Positions 1-11,925 of a stretch of 64,000 bases of DNA are shown one piece after another (position 1 is the stretch's first letter; each line of letters starts with the position of its first letter). This DNA is from Excoecaria cochinchinensis (lineage: Eukaryota; Streptophyta; Magnoliopsida; Malpighiales; Euphorbiaceae), in contig CANTUQ010000081.1 in the NCBI GenBank assembly GCA_947683425.1, positions 5,452,501 through 5,516,500 on the forward strand, given 5' to 3'. The notes under the pieces were generated by a model, which was not told the DNA's origin, searched no databases, and saw only the letters and a list, made by a program, of their open reading frames with translations. The position numbers were made by a program, and so were the translations under genes.

Positions 1-124
1 TCTCATCATGTCATAACGCATATACTTATACATGTAACATATATTCATTTCATATAACTAATAGCTTCATATATCAATCTCATATAATCACCTCAAGAAG
101 TAGCTTGATTACTCGCTAACTAGT

Positions 125-330
125 GGATACGGGTACTAATGATACTGATAGGACACAGTATCCCAAGCATATGGAGACATGGGTCTCAAAACATTTTATA
201 ATCATGTATACCCGAAGGTATACCGGAGACCGAGGTCTCAAACTTCTTATATGACCCAAATGGGGCCCGCATGTAGCAAATAACATATAGCAGCTGCACT
301 CACACTCTAACCCTGGATAAGCGCTTATCT
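125..330 (-). repeat. Chain of short hairpins in LTR B (first copy)
   Basis: A run of short inverted repeats with mostly 4-nt loops. GGATAC (125-130) pairs with GTATCC (158-163). GAGAC (174-178) pairs with GTCTC (183-187). GTATACC-CGAA-GGTATAC lies at 206-223; on the sense strand its loop is TTCG closed by C-G. GAGAC-CGAG-GTCTC lies at 227-239 allowing one base of overlap. GCAGCTGC is at 290-297 and the perfect palindrome GATAAGCGCTTATC at 316-329. The same chain is in the other LTR at about 6074-6278. The structural role is inferred. Confidence 0.75.
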
Positions 331-711
331 ATCCACTACTATGACTATCAGGCTCATAAAACAACTCAATCATGTTCTAAAATAATATTCATATAATAGA
401 GAATAAATCAAGTATAATCATGTTATTTTATGTATACATGTATTTTGGTCAAATTCGGGAACATATATTCCATATACAGGATGCAATAAGAACACGTACT
501 CATAAATAAATAACCTATGTACATGTACATTATAAGCATTTAAATCACATATAATAATAATAATAATATTAACCATGTACATATATCTCATAATTAAACA
601 ATTATCAATTTATAATACAGATTTAAACCCAATCATGTGTCATGTAGTGAAAAACCCCATGTAAAAGAAGCTTAAAACTCTTTTTCAAAATAGGGCAGAA
701 GAGTCGCGAGG

Positions 712-1010
712 GAAGAGAGGCCAGTCACGAGTTGCACATGCAGTGGCGACTCGTGACGCTAGCGTCTCGCAATTGCCTCGCAGGGAAGGGGTAGTCGCGA
801 GTCGTGATCCTCCCTCACGACTCGTGACGCCAATGCTTAGAGGAAGAGGAGGTCACGAGTCATGATCCTCCCTCACGACTCGTGATGCTATCGCGTCTCT
901 CCTCGCAGAAAAGGGAAAGTCACGAGTCGTGATCCTCCCACACGACTTGTGACTGCCAAGGGAAGAGGGTCACGAGTGGTGATCCTCACTCACGACTCGT
1001 GACCTTCCTT
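712..1010 (-). repeat. GC-rich array of long hairpins in LTR B (first copy)
   Basis: About five units of roughly 60 bp, each a long stem built from GTCACGAGTCGTGA and its complement TCACGACTCGTGAC around a 7-nt loop such as TCCTCCC. The best stems reach about 14 bp. The array is a GC-rich island in otherwise AT-rich LTR sequence. The second copy is at about 6660-6975, and a shorter, diverged version is in LTR B2 at about 41985-42180. Confidence 0.75.
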
Positions 1011-2147
1011 CTCACTTCTATAGAGCGGTAATCCCGCTAGAAGGAGAAGAGCTAGTTTTGTTGCGCTCGTGACAGAATCGATTCTCGTCGATCTCCAGAA
1101 ACGCAAAAACGAGAATTGAAGGAAAATCAAAACCCAACTTTACCCAAACCCATTTTTCATGCTAAAACATGTAAAAGCTTACCCTTTTGGCCTCCAAATC
1201 ACGTTCACAATCATAATAACACAAATCACACAATATTATCATACATCAAAACATCATTTACAGAGATTCCAAAAATCTAGAAATTCATCCATCAAGCTCA
1301 TACATATACCTCTAATTTAACATGCATATCATCATTATTTTGCTACCACAAATCATTTACACAAAGTTACTACACTCATGCATTTCTATATACCAAAAAC
1401 TCACAAACAACATCAACATTTAAACTCAAAAACATGATCCAAAGTGAGGATGGCAAAACACTCCCAAACCTAGTAATGGAGCTCAACAAAGCCACTGACG
1501 TCAAGCTACAACCTTTCCTTTCCCTTTATCCTTTCTCCTTTCTTTAGATTCTTGTATAAATCAAATCAAAACAAACCCAATTAACCCATGCAAAATAAAA
1601 CCATATCACAATAACAAAACCAAACAGAAGGGGAAGAAGAAGATCCAAACCAAATACACAGCCACTTACCTCTTGGAACCCTTCAAAACTCAAAACCCTA
1701 GCTCAAAGATTGAAGAATAGCACATGCAAAGGAAGAGAGCAAAAATGGAGAAGAGAAAGAGCAAGGGAGAAGAGAAAGAGCAAGGAAATGTGAGAATAAA
1801 GGGAGAGGGCAAAAATCCAATAGCTTCCACGGGAAGCTAAAATTTCCAGCCTTCCCTCTCTCTACTCCTTTCAAATCTCCATTAATGCACTTACCTACCC
1901 AAAGCCACTTGTCACTCTACTATTGGACCCCTTCTACAACTTTCTTGACTTTTGCTTCTAGTCCTTGCAAATTCTCTTATAAATCCTTCGCAAGTTACAA
2001 TTCACTCACTAACAACAATTCTTTCTCTAAATACTTTAATTAACTCTTCAATTAAGTCCTTAATTCAATTGCATAAATTACCAAAATACCCTTTTAATGA
2101 TCCAATTACACATGTAATTTCTACTAGGTCATATTTGGGATGTGACA

Positions 2148-2163
2148 ACTCTCTCCTCCTTAA
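2148..2163 (-). other. Polypurine tract of element B1
   Basis: On the minus strand the sequence just before the 3' LTR reads AAGGAGGAGAGAGT, then TGTCACA. This is a purine run in the place where plus-strand DNA priming occurs in LTR retrotransposons. B2 has the same tract at 32198-32212. Confidence 0.8.
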
Positions 2164-2244
2164 GAAATTTCGTCCTCAAAAGTTCCCCGCTAACCCCTTA
2201 CATCCCAAATACCAAAACCGAATTCAAATAGAAACTTAACCAAT

Positions 2245-3410
2245 TAACACTTATCGGAAGGACCTGCAGCCTCTGGAGCATCCTCTCTAATCATCGCATA
2301 GACTCTAGCCGGAGCATACTCTCCCGTAGTACCAGGTCGCTGCACCGATTCTGATGGTGCCCGAGGAGCTCTATTTCTGTCTCAGTTGCTTCTGGTTGCA
2401 TTCGATTTACCTCCACCCACTTTACTCTCTTGTTGGCTCTTATTCTCTTGCCGATCGGGCCAACTAGCAAACCGATGGTCCATACTTTCGCACTTGAAGC
2501 ATGCACCGGTGATCTTGCGACATGTAGCCCAATGGTACCTTTGGCAATGCTCACACTCCGGTGCTCTATTTCCTCTACTCGTGGGCGGTGCTACACTTCC
2601 CACCTCAGAAGGCACTTGAGCAGTCCCTTTTGTTCCTTGTCCTACCGGAGCACCTTTAGACTTCTTATTGCTAGCAACTCCACCATCTGGTGCTCTCCTC
2701 TTTTGTTCTACTCTTTGCTTTTCCATCTCGGATTCTTTCAACTTTATCGCTGCAGCCACTAACTGATAGTATCCAACCGGATGCATAACTGCCATTGCTG
2801 ACAATGGAGCTCTAATGACTTCTCTTAATCCACCCTGAAAATGCTGGCACTTAAAGTCTTCCGTCAATAGCGGTTAGGGCACATACTTGGTCAATCGGCT
2901 AAACTCTTTCTCGTAGTTACTGACTGATAAGTTCCTCTATTTCAAATTGATAAGTTCATTCCACTTTTCCTCTCGGTAAGCCTTGGTCACATATTTCTGC
3001 TCAAACTCTTTCACGAAGAACTCCCATGTCAATTCAGCTGGTCTCTGGGGATTGAGAAGCACAAGGTTCCACCAATCATATGCTGATCCTTGCAAAAGCG
3101 ATACAACACAAGTAACTCATTGATACGGAGGGCAAGCTATCTCTTGTAGAATCCTATTTATTCTCTTCAACCAAAATTCTGCCACATCCGATTCATCCAA
3201 AGAGGTTCCATGGAATTCTTCTGCTCCCCTTTTCCTTCTAAGCTCAGAAGGAGCCTTAGGAGCAGTTAATCTGTCTACCACTTGAAGAAAACCTTGCACT
3301 AATGCCGGATCAAAACCCTAACCTTCTACTGGTGCATGCTCACATGCAGGCCTATCCTGTCCGACCGGATTACTTCCAACCGGATTCACACTTTCCATCG
3401 TGTCGCCCAT
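2245..3410 (-). pseudogene. gag of element B1, broken; no pol follows
   Basis: Minus-strand translation gives a chromovirus-type Gag. The N-terminal region contains SLDESDVAEFWLKRI, then GSAYDWWNLVL and EFFVKEFEQKYVTKAYREE, typical of the plant gypsy capsid domain. The C-terminal nucleocapsid part has CEHCQRYHWATC followed by CFKCESMDHRFASW, a degraded pair of zinc knuckles. I place the start at an ATG at 3410 (MGDTMESVNPVG). The end is a TAA at 2245-2247 after SDKC, only about 100 bp from the LTR. At least five in-frame stops interrupt it; one is TGA where B2 has CGA. The coding length is not a multiple of three, so there is also an indel. No protease, RT or integrase is present in the 1.4-kb internal region. 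Confidence 0.85.
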
Positions 3411-3540
3411 GTACTCACTTGGATTCGACTCATCTAGACACTACATAAAATAACATATGTATTAGGCCACGACTCTAGACAGACTCTCATGTAAAGACTC
3501 TATACTCAACCAATCGCATATAACCAGAACCGATTAAATC

Positions 3541-3555
3541 GGTGCTTTGATACCA
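3541..3555 (-). other. Primer-binding site of element B1 (initiator-Met type)
   Basis: The minus strand reads TGGTATCAAAGCACC three bases after the 5' LTR end (TGTTACA). This matches the plant initiator-methionine tRNA PBS pattern TGGTATCAGAGC with one change. It fixes the element orientation and the LTR boundary. Confidence 0.85.
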
Positions 3556-4251
3556 AGCTGTAACACCCCGACATTCCCCCATTGGAAGGGATGCCGGTTG
3601 CCACGCGCACAAACTCAAATACAAGCTTAAATACATATACATATACTTAAATAAATTAAGAAAACAAATACATTTAATCAAAAGATAACAAATCCAAATA
3701 TATATAACCAAAGTTTTTACAAAAGGGATTTGTAAAAGATAAACATATACATATACAAAATCGTTCTTTACAAAATCCATACTCCATATACAAAAATACA
3801 GCGGAAGACAAAATAACTCCAATTAAAGACTTCTGGAAGGATGCCGGGAAGTGCTACCGATGCTCACTCACATACATGCACACATTCGCTAAGCGGAAGC
3901 ATTCACTAGGCAAAAAGGATACCAAAAGAATAACTTAATGCATAAATACGATAATAACATTTACATCATTCGAAAATTTCATTAAAATCCTTACAATTAA
4001 TTACATATACAAAAAGATACAAAAATACAGAATCCAAAATACAGGAGCTAAAAACAAAATAACTCCAATTAAAGACTTCTAGTGGCCGACCTGCAGATGT
4101 TCGACTCCAAAATGAACCTGCTACCTACACGGGAAAAGAGCCTGTGCTAAGCAATAACGCTTAGTGGGGAGGAACAACACATGCATGTGCATATAATTGC
4201 AATAAACATATAAATAAGCTAAAATAGTAACTGAAGCATATAAATATATAC

Positions 4252-5817
4252 TGCTGGGTTTCAACGGAATAATTCAAATTAAATGCAGCGGAATAAAACC
4301 GAAACCCGAAGACAGGATCCAAGTATATTCAATTGATTCAAAAGGAAGAGATTAAGATTTACTGACCTTAGAACGAAAATAACTCCTTATCTCGGACTTT
4401 AGGTGCTGCTTCAATCACGAACACCCTCTACCGGTATCCACACGCATGAACCAGCGAACAGAACTCGCAGGGGTGGTAGCTCCCTTATGTTGTGAATGGA
4501 TTTTTGATTTTTTTTCTTTCTCAAAGAAAAGGTGGTTAGGTTTTTTTTTCTTATTCACACAAGAAAAGAGATGTACAGCCACTCTAAATCTATTCCTACT
4601 TGAAGAACGTGATTAGAGTTATCATATGGGTTAATCTCTTTTCTTAACATATATCTATATATATGTAAATAAGTTTAAAACCCTAATAGGTAAATAATGA
4701 TATTATCTCTAATTCAAAATTAAGAGATATTTACATTATATATATATATATTTATTTATTTATTTATTTCTTATTCAAAATAATAAGAAATATTATATTA
4801 ATACATACTATTATCTCATATTCAAAATAAGAGATATATGTATATGTACATATATAAATATATATAAATATGTAATTTCGAACTTAAATATAAATACCTT
4901 TATTTATATATTATTCCGAAATAACCTAATAAAATCCATTTTGTTCATTTTGGTTTTGGTGTGTGACCCAATAGGTTTATATTATGTTGGCAGTGGGCCT
5001 AATCCCATAATAAGCCCACAAGTCATAATTGGTCTCTAGTAAGACATTATGATTACCCAAATAATATAAATATCGTTAGTCCGATTTTAACCTGATAATA
5101 GAACATGCTATTATCTTTTTGTCACATGATATCTTATTTGAACATAAGTCATGGTACATATCAAACTTATATTGTTCAAACATATAATTTCCCGATCACT
5201 AAGTAGACTGATAAATTCATATGACATTGATGACACTACCAATTCATTCGAGCATGGCCATGCATTTTACAGTCCTACTTATCGAGGGGCCCAATAGATA
5301 TCTCTCTCATTAGAGAGGGACAAATTCCATCTTGATTATTCACTTTCCTCCGCATAATTCTCATTATGTCCGATCATAAACTTTATAATTATCCGATTAA
5401 AGATAACGTTTGATTATGTCAAAACATAATGTTCCTTATGTAGGAAACCGTGATAACCTCAGGTCAAAGGATTCAATAACATATCTATTATAAGATAACT
5501 TATGACACTATCCCATGTAGTGATCTTATAGTGGGTCTATCCAGTACTTTGTTCTCTAACAAATACCTATAGATTTGATTTATATCATCATATATAATCA
5601 TCCCATGATTATCAATGCAAATGTATACTAGTCTTAATTTATCTTTATGCCCATTAGTAATAAATGACTAGGGATAATATGAATAACATTGTTATTCATA
5701 AACATTACAATAATGTAACACGCCAATAATATTATCGTGAAGAAAACCATTATATAAATGAAAATGTAATGATTACATCAAGGTCTAAATGTTTGGCCTA
5801 GGGCATAACCACTAACA
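4252..5817 (-). mobile_element. Solo Ty1/copia LTR (family G) inside LTR B1
   Basis: On the minus strand it runs from TGTTAGTGGTTATGCCC to GTTGAAACCCAGCA, a TG...CA LTR with a start typical of plant copia LTRs. It is flanked on both sides by the 5-bp direct repeat TATAC (4247-4251 and 5818-5822). The partner LTR of B1 has no such sequence at this place within the window. With no internal sequence it is a solo LTR of 1,566 bp, formed by LTR-LTR recombination after insertion. Confidence 0.92.
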
Positions 5818-6073
5818 TATACTACTCATGCTAGTATTCATCAAACATGTGTATATCGGAATTTAACCATTCATATTCAAGTAGTCAATATTCATGTATC
5901 AACATGAATATAATCATATAACCATTCATACCCGAATACAAGTATTCCATCTCATCATGTCATAACGCATATACTTATACATGTAACATATATTCATTTC
6001 ATATAACTAATAGCTTCATATATCAATCTCATATAATCACCTCAAGAAGTAGCCTGATTACTCACTAACTAGT

Positions 6074-6278
6074 GGATATGGGTACTAATGATACTGATAG
6101 GACATAGTATCCTAAGCATATGGAGACATGGGTCCCAAAACATTTTATAATCATGTATACCCGAAGGTATACCGGAGACCGAGGTGTCAAACATCTTATA
6201 TGACCAAAACAGGGCCCACATGTAGCAAATAATATATAGCAACTGCACTCACACTCTAACCCTGGATAAGCGCTTATC
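6074..6278 (-). repeat. Chain of short hairpins in LTR B (second copy)
   Basis: Second copy of the chain seen at 125-330, ending in the perfect palindrome GATAAGCGCTTATC at 6265-6278. The GTATACC-CGAA-GGTATAC hairpin is kept, while one GTCTC arm has changed to GTGTC, so decay has begun. Confidence 0.7.
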
Positions 6279-6659
6279 TATCCACTACTATGACTATTAG
6301 GCTCATAAAATAACTCAATCATGTTCTAAAATAATATTCATATAATAGAGAATAAATCAAGTATAATCATGTTATTTTATGTATACATGCATTTTGGTCA
6401 AATTCGGGAACATATATTCCATATACAGGGTGCAATAAGAACACGTACTCATAAATAAATAACCTATGTACATATAAATTATAGGCATTTAAATCACATA
6501 TAATAATAATATTAATCATGTATGTATATCTCATAATTAAATAATTATTAATTTATAATACATATTTAAACCCATTATGTTTCATGTAGTGAAAAACCCC
6601 ATATAAAAGAAGCTTAAAACTCTTTTTCAAAACAGGGCAGAAGAGGACTCACTGTCACG

Positions 6660-6975
6660 CTCACGACAGTGAGGGAAGAGAGGCCAGTCACGAGTCGCAC
6701 ATGCAGTGGCGATTCATGACGCTAGTGTCTCGCAATCGCCTCGCAGGGAAGGGACGGTCGCGAGTCATGAACCTCCCTCACGACTCATGACGCCAACGCT
6801 TAAAGGAAGAGGAGGTCTCGAGTCGTGATCCTCCCTCACGACTCGTGACGCTATCGCGTCTCTCCTCGCAAAAAAGGGAAGGTCACGAGTCGTGATTCTC
6901 CCTCATGACTCGTGACTGCCAAGGGAAGAGGGTCACGAGTCGTGATCCTCACTCACGACTCATGACCTTCCTTCT
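6660..6975 (-). repeat. GC-rich array of long hairpins in LTR B (second copy)
   Basis: Five or so repeats of the GTCACGAGTCGTGA / TCACGACTCGTGAC stem around TCCTCCC-like loops. This copy differs from the first at several single bases, many of them C/T or G/A changes within CpG. Confidence 0.75.
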
Positions 6976-8091
6976 CACGTCCGCAGAGCGGTAATCCCGC
7001 TACAAGGAGAAGAGCCGATTCTGTCGCGCTCGCGATAGAATCGATTCTCCTCGATGTCCAGAAATGCAAAAACGGGAATTGAAGGAAAATCAAAACCCAA
7101 CTTTACCCAAACCCATTTTTTATGCTAAAACATGTAAAAGCTTACCTTTTTGGCCTCCAAATCACGTTCACAATCATAATAACACAAATCACACAATATT
7201 ATCATACATCAAAACATCATTTACAGAGATTCTAAAAATCCAAAAATTCATCCATCAAGCTCATACATATACCTCTAATTTAACATGCATATCATCATTA
7301 TTTTGCTACCACAAATCATGTACACAAAGTTACTACACTCATGCATTTCTATATACCAAAAACTCACAAACAACATAAACATGTAAACTCAAAAACAAGA
7401 TCCAAAGTGAGGATAGAAAAACACTCCCAAACCTGGTAATGGAGCTCAATAAAGCCACTGACGTCAAGCTACAACCTTTCCTTTCTCTTTATCCTTTCTC
7501 CTTTCTTCAGATTCTTGTACAAATCAAAGCAAAACAAACCCAATTAACCCATGCAAAACAAAACCATATCACTATAACAAAACCAAACGGAAGTGGAAGA
7601 AGAAGATCCAAACAAAATACACAGCCACTTACCTCTTGGAACCCTTCAAAACTCAAAACCTTAGCTCAAAGATTAAAGAACAGTACATGCAAAGGAAGAG
7701 AGCAAAAATGGAGAAGAGAAAGAGCAAGGAAACATGAGAAGAAAGGGAGACGGTAAAAATCCAATAGCTTCCATGAGAAGCTAAAATTTCCAGCCGTCCC
7801 TCTGTTTACTCCTTTCAAATCTCCATTAATACACTTACCTACCCAAAGCCACTTGTCACTCTACTATTGGACCCCTTCTACAACTTTCTTGACTTTTGCT
7901 TCTAGTCCTTGCAAATTCTCTTATAAATCCTTCGCAAGTTATAATTCACTCGCTAACAATAATTCTTTCTCTAAATTCTTTAATTAACTCTTCAATTAAG
8001 TCCTTAATTCACTTGTATAAATTACCAAAATACCCTTTTAATGATCCAATTACACATGTAATTTCTACTAGGCCATATTTGGTATGTGACA

Positions 8092-10564
8092 TTTGGCCCC
8101 CTAGTGGCTACTTCGGTAGGTTAGGGCTATAGAGCCCAGTTTTGCATATCCAGTCTAATGATAAGTACTGGTTGGCACTAGGGGCAAAAATTTAAAGAAA
8201 TTGATTAAAAAGAGATTTATTTTAATATATGGTGAAAAAGTGTAAACAGAAGATTAAATTAAAAGAAGATAAAAAGTTTAAGGATTAAAACGTAATTTGC
8301 CGTGAAATATTTGGTTAGTGGATTAATTGATAAATTATAAGTAAAAAAGGGATTAGATGTGGAAATTTAATTAATTAATGGCATAATTGTAAATAAAGTG
8401 AAAATAAGGGTAATATTGTAAATTAATAAAAGTTTTAGGGCATTAAGGTAAATATGCTATTAAATTGATTAAAATGGTGATAAATAAGAAAATAAGTGAA
8501 AATGGGACTAAATTGAAAGAAATTGAAAGTTCAGGGGTAAAATGGTAATTTTACACCTAATAGTTAAAAATGGAGTATTTAAGGGATAAAGTGTAATTAA
8601 AATGATAATAGTGTAAAGAAATTAAAATATAGGGACTAAATGATAATTTGCATGAAAGTAGTAATTTAGGGACTAAAATGTAATTATGTAGGCTAAAAAA
8701 AAAATTAAGATGGAAAATAAGTGTAAATATAAGTGTTTTGGTAATGAAGAGAAATCAAGGACATAGTCATAATTATTGAAAAAGATGAGGACCTAATCGT
8801 AATTTTTAAGTTTGTAAGGTTGATTGAAGGACTAAAGTGTAAATAGTTAATAATTTGACTATATGAATAAATAAGTGATTTTTAATGATGAATTTAGTGT
8901 TTCATTGTAATTATTGAATAAGTGTAAATGTAAAGCATGTGGAAAATGAATTAAGTGAGAAAATAAAGGTAGATAAGGGTATAATTGTAACTATGAGATA
9001 GTGAAGGGTAAAAATCGTAAATTGATAAAAATTTAAGGGCTTAATTGTAAATTTTCAATAGTAAGGCTAATTAAGTGAATAAAGTGTAATTAATTAATAA
9101 TATAAGTATTAATTGCATAATTGATAATTAGTGAATAAATAATCAAGGATTATAGAATATTGTTGTATAAATAATTATTAGATGTATAATAGTTTTAATT
9201 GATTTATATATATGATGAATATGTATTTGTGTGTAACTTCTTGAATTAGAATGTTAAAAGTGCTTAATTTAGTATAGTGGGAAATAATAAATGTAAAGGT
9301 AATAGTAATAAATTGTAATGTGAGTACTAAGTTAGTATTAATATAAAAGAAAATAATGGACACATTATAATGTTAATTATATAATTGAATGAAATTGAAA
9401 ATGAATTAATGTATTAATAATAAAACTACAAGAATAACAATAATGTAAAATGTGGATTAAGATAATTGTTTTGGTCATTGTTAAAAATTAATATTATTGC
9501 TAATGAGTATGGAATTACTACAGTAATTGTTAAGATTGATGACAATGTCAGTAATAGTAAAAATAGTATTGATTGAGAGAGATATAAGAGAATAATGATA
9601 GAATAATAAGTGTCCAGATAAGTCAGTGATTGACTTATAGTGTTAACTATTTAAGAGTATAATACAACTTGTAACTGGTTAAAGTTAAGTAACATAGTGA
9701 AAGATTTGATAATGTGAAAAATATTAATGCAAATATAAAATGCAAAAGAGTTAGTGTAATATAATAATAGTAAAGGAAGTGTTAAGGACATAAAGAAAAT
9801 AATAACATTAAATTAGTGTCGCTAATATCAACAATAATAACTATTTTAATAAGTGATTTAGTAAACAATAAAGTGTCCAAACATAGACTGTAATTAAGTA
9901 TGTAATATAAGAAAAAGGAAATGAAACCAAAAGTTATAGATATAGATAAAGTAATGAAAATGATTGTTAATGGAATTGATTATTAATTGACAGGCCGAAC
10001 GTAGTGTTACAACTGTTAAAATTATTAGTACACATAATCAAGATACTGATAATAGAAATAGAAATGATAAATTAATGTTAAAGTATAGTGATAGAAAAGA
10101 CAATGAAGGATATAAGAGTGATAATTGACAAAAGTAAATAATTAATGTTCAAAAGATATGATTACGGAAATAAGCTTGTTTGTGCATGCATATAGTTAGA
10201 GTTATGGAAAATTTAGGATATGTATCAACCACTGGGCATTTTTAATGCTTAGCGCGTAGAGTGTTACTGCGCACAGGTTATTGTAGGTTTGAAGTGGCCG
10301 AAGATATGGTGATGACCGAAAGAAGTATTCGACAGCAAGGATAGAAGGACTGGCATGGCATGTATACGACCACAGTAGATGAAAGCAATGACATATGGTA
10401 TAAGTATGTGAATTATATGTTAGTGTACTGTTAAGTTTGTATATATATATATGATTGTTATTGCTGAAAAAAAAATCTATCGATCCCTTAAGTGCATTGT
10501 AGTGTATGTCAGTGCAGCGTTGTGACATTCGGTATCCGTTCCACTTACGGGTATAGGGTGTTAC
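8092..10564 (+). mobile_element. LTR E, related to LTR D, 5' part missing
   Basis: Ends with GGGTGTTACA at 10564, the LTR end form of this group. The left end is cut at the B1 insertion boundary, so the 5' part of E should lie left of the window. The 3' part carries the double hairpin near 10225-10285 (GGGCATT..AATGCTTAG then GCGTAG..CTGCGC), as in LTR D. From 8092 to about 9237 it is the reverse complement of 10566-11835. The short hairpins CTAC-TTCG-GTAG (8108-8119) and GGGCT-ATAG-AGCCC (8124-8137) lie near its left end. I see no coding sequence. Confidence 0.75.
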
Positions 10565-11399
10565 ATTTACACACATACATATTCATCATATATAAATCAA
10601 TTAAAACTATTATACATTTAATAATTATTTATACAACAATATTCTATAATCCTTGATTATTTATTCACTAATTATCAATTATGCCATTAATACATACGTT
10701 ATTAATTAATTACACTTCATTCCCCTAATTAGCCTTACTATTATAAATTTACAATTAGGTTCTTAAACTTTTATCAATTTATGATTTTACCCTTCACTAT
10801 CTTATAATTACAATTATACCCTTATCTACCCTTATTCTCTCATTTAATTCATTTCCCACATGTTTTACATTTACACTTATTCAATAATTACAATTAAACA
10901 CTAAATTCATCATTAAAAGTCATTTATTTATCCATATAGTCAAATTACTAACTATTTACACTTTAGTCCTTCAATTAACCTTACAATTTCAAAAATTACA
11001 TCTAGGTCATAATTACGATTATGTCCCTTACTTTCGCTTAATTACCAAAATGCCCTTATTTACACTTATTTTCCATCTTATTTCTTTTCTAACCTACAAA
11101 ATTACATTTTGGTCCCTAATTTACTACTTCCACGCCAAATTACCTTTTAGTCCCTATATTTCGATTTCTTTACGCTATTATCATTTTAGTTACACTCTTC
11201 ATTTAAGTTACTCCATTTTTATCTATGAATTGTAAAATTACTGTTTTACCCCTAACTTTCTATTTCTTTCGTTTTAGTTCGATCTTCACTTATTTTTTTA
11301 TTTATCAATATTTTAATCAATTTAATTAAATATTTACCATAATGCTCCTAATCTTTTACATAATTACCATTTAGTCCTTAGGGTACCATTTTCAAGTCA

Positions 11400-11625
11400 A
11401 ATTTCATTTTAGTCCTTATCTTAACTTATTCTTATTCTTATCTTATCTTATCTTATCTTAGTCTTATTCTTATTCTTATTCTTATTCTTATCTTATCTTA
11501 TCTTATCTTATCTTATCTTATCTTATCTTATCTTATCTTATCTTATCTTATCTTATCTTATCTTATCTTATCTTATCTTATCTTATCTTATCTTAGTTTA
11601 TCTAATCTTATCTTATCTTATCCTT
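11400..11625. repeat. (TCTTA)n pentanucleotide repeat
   Basis: About 40 copies of TCTTA/TTATC with a few interruptions (TCTTATTCTTAT). The corresponding place in the inverted LTR E arm has no such expansion, so it grew after the two copies separated. Confidence 0.95.
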
Positions 11626-11784
11626 AATTACATATATAATCATTTAATTATTCATTTTTCCATTATTACCCTTTTTCACGATATTTCTCAAATAATCTCA
11701 TTTTATTTTATTTCTTTTCATTTTCCTTAATTTACCCCTAGTATCACCCAGTAGTTATTACTAGACTGGATATGCGGGACTGGG

Positions 11785-11925
11785 CTCTACAGCCCTAACC
11801 TATCAAAGTGGCCACTAGGGGGCCAAATTACACTTTGATAGTATCGGAGTGGCCCCTAGAGGGCCAAATTACACTCCGATAGGGTTGGAGTGGCCACTAG
11901 GGGGCCAAATTACACTCCGACAACA
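11785..11925. repeat. Three tandem units of about 45 bp in LTR D'
   Basis: Three tandem copies containing GTGGCC[AC]CTAG[AG]GGGCC, AAATTACACT, then a variable block (TTGATAGTATCGGA, CCGATAGGGTTGGA, CCGACAAC). Each has a self-complementary GGCC...GGCC core. LTR E contains one unit at 8092-8125. Confidence 0.8.

Larger units (their letters stand above)
1..2147 (-). mobile_element. 3' LTR of gag-only Ty3/gypsy element B1 (cut by window edge)
   Basis: Position 1 onward matches 5950 onward almost base for base, and the match ends at TGTGACA in both copies (2141-2147 and 8085-8091), so the two stretches are the paired LTRs of one element. The polypurine tract, gag and PBS between them all read on the minus strand, making this the 3' LTR. 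The sense LTR starts TGTCACATCCC. The part upstream of position 1 is outside the window. Small differences and indels between the copies show this is not a recent insertion. Confidence 0.9.
3559..8091 (-). mobile_element. 5' LTR of element B1, enlarged by a nested solo LTR
   Basis: On the plus strand it starts TGTAACACCCCG and ends TGTGACA, beside the PBS. It spans 4,533 bp, of which 4252-5817 is a copia solo LTR plus one duplicated 5-bp target site, leaving an LTR of about 2.96 kb. A short internal duplication is visible: the phrase AATAACTCCAATTAAAGACT occurs at about 3809 and again at about 4059. The double hairpin shared by related LTRs (CTAAGC..GCTTAG next to CACGGG..CCTGTG) lies at about 4115-4175. 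Confidence 0.88.

Noticed and set aside
3487..3822. 111-codon minus-strand open frame across PBS and LTR
   Set aside because: Overlaps the PBS and LTR end; Tyr/Leu/Cys-rich translation of AT-rich LTR DNA.
1..8091. Tandem duplication of a 6-kb unit or satellite
   Set aside because: The two similar stretches have LTR end motifs, a PBS, gag and a polypurine tract between them, so they are paired LTRs.
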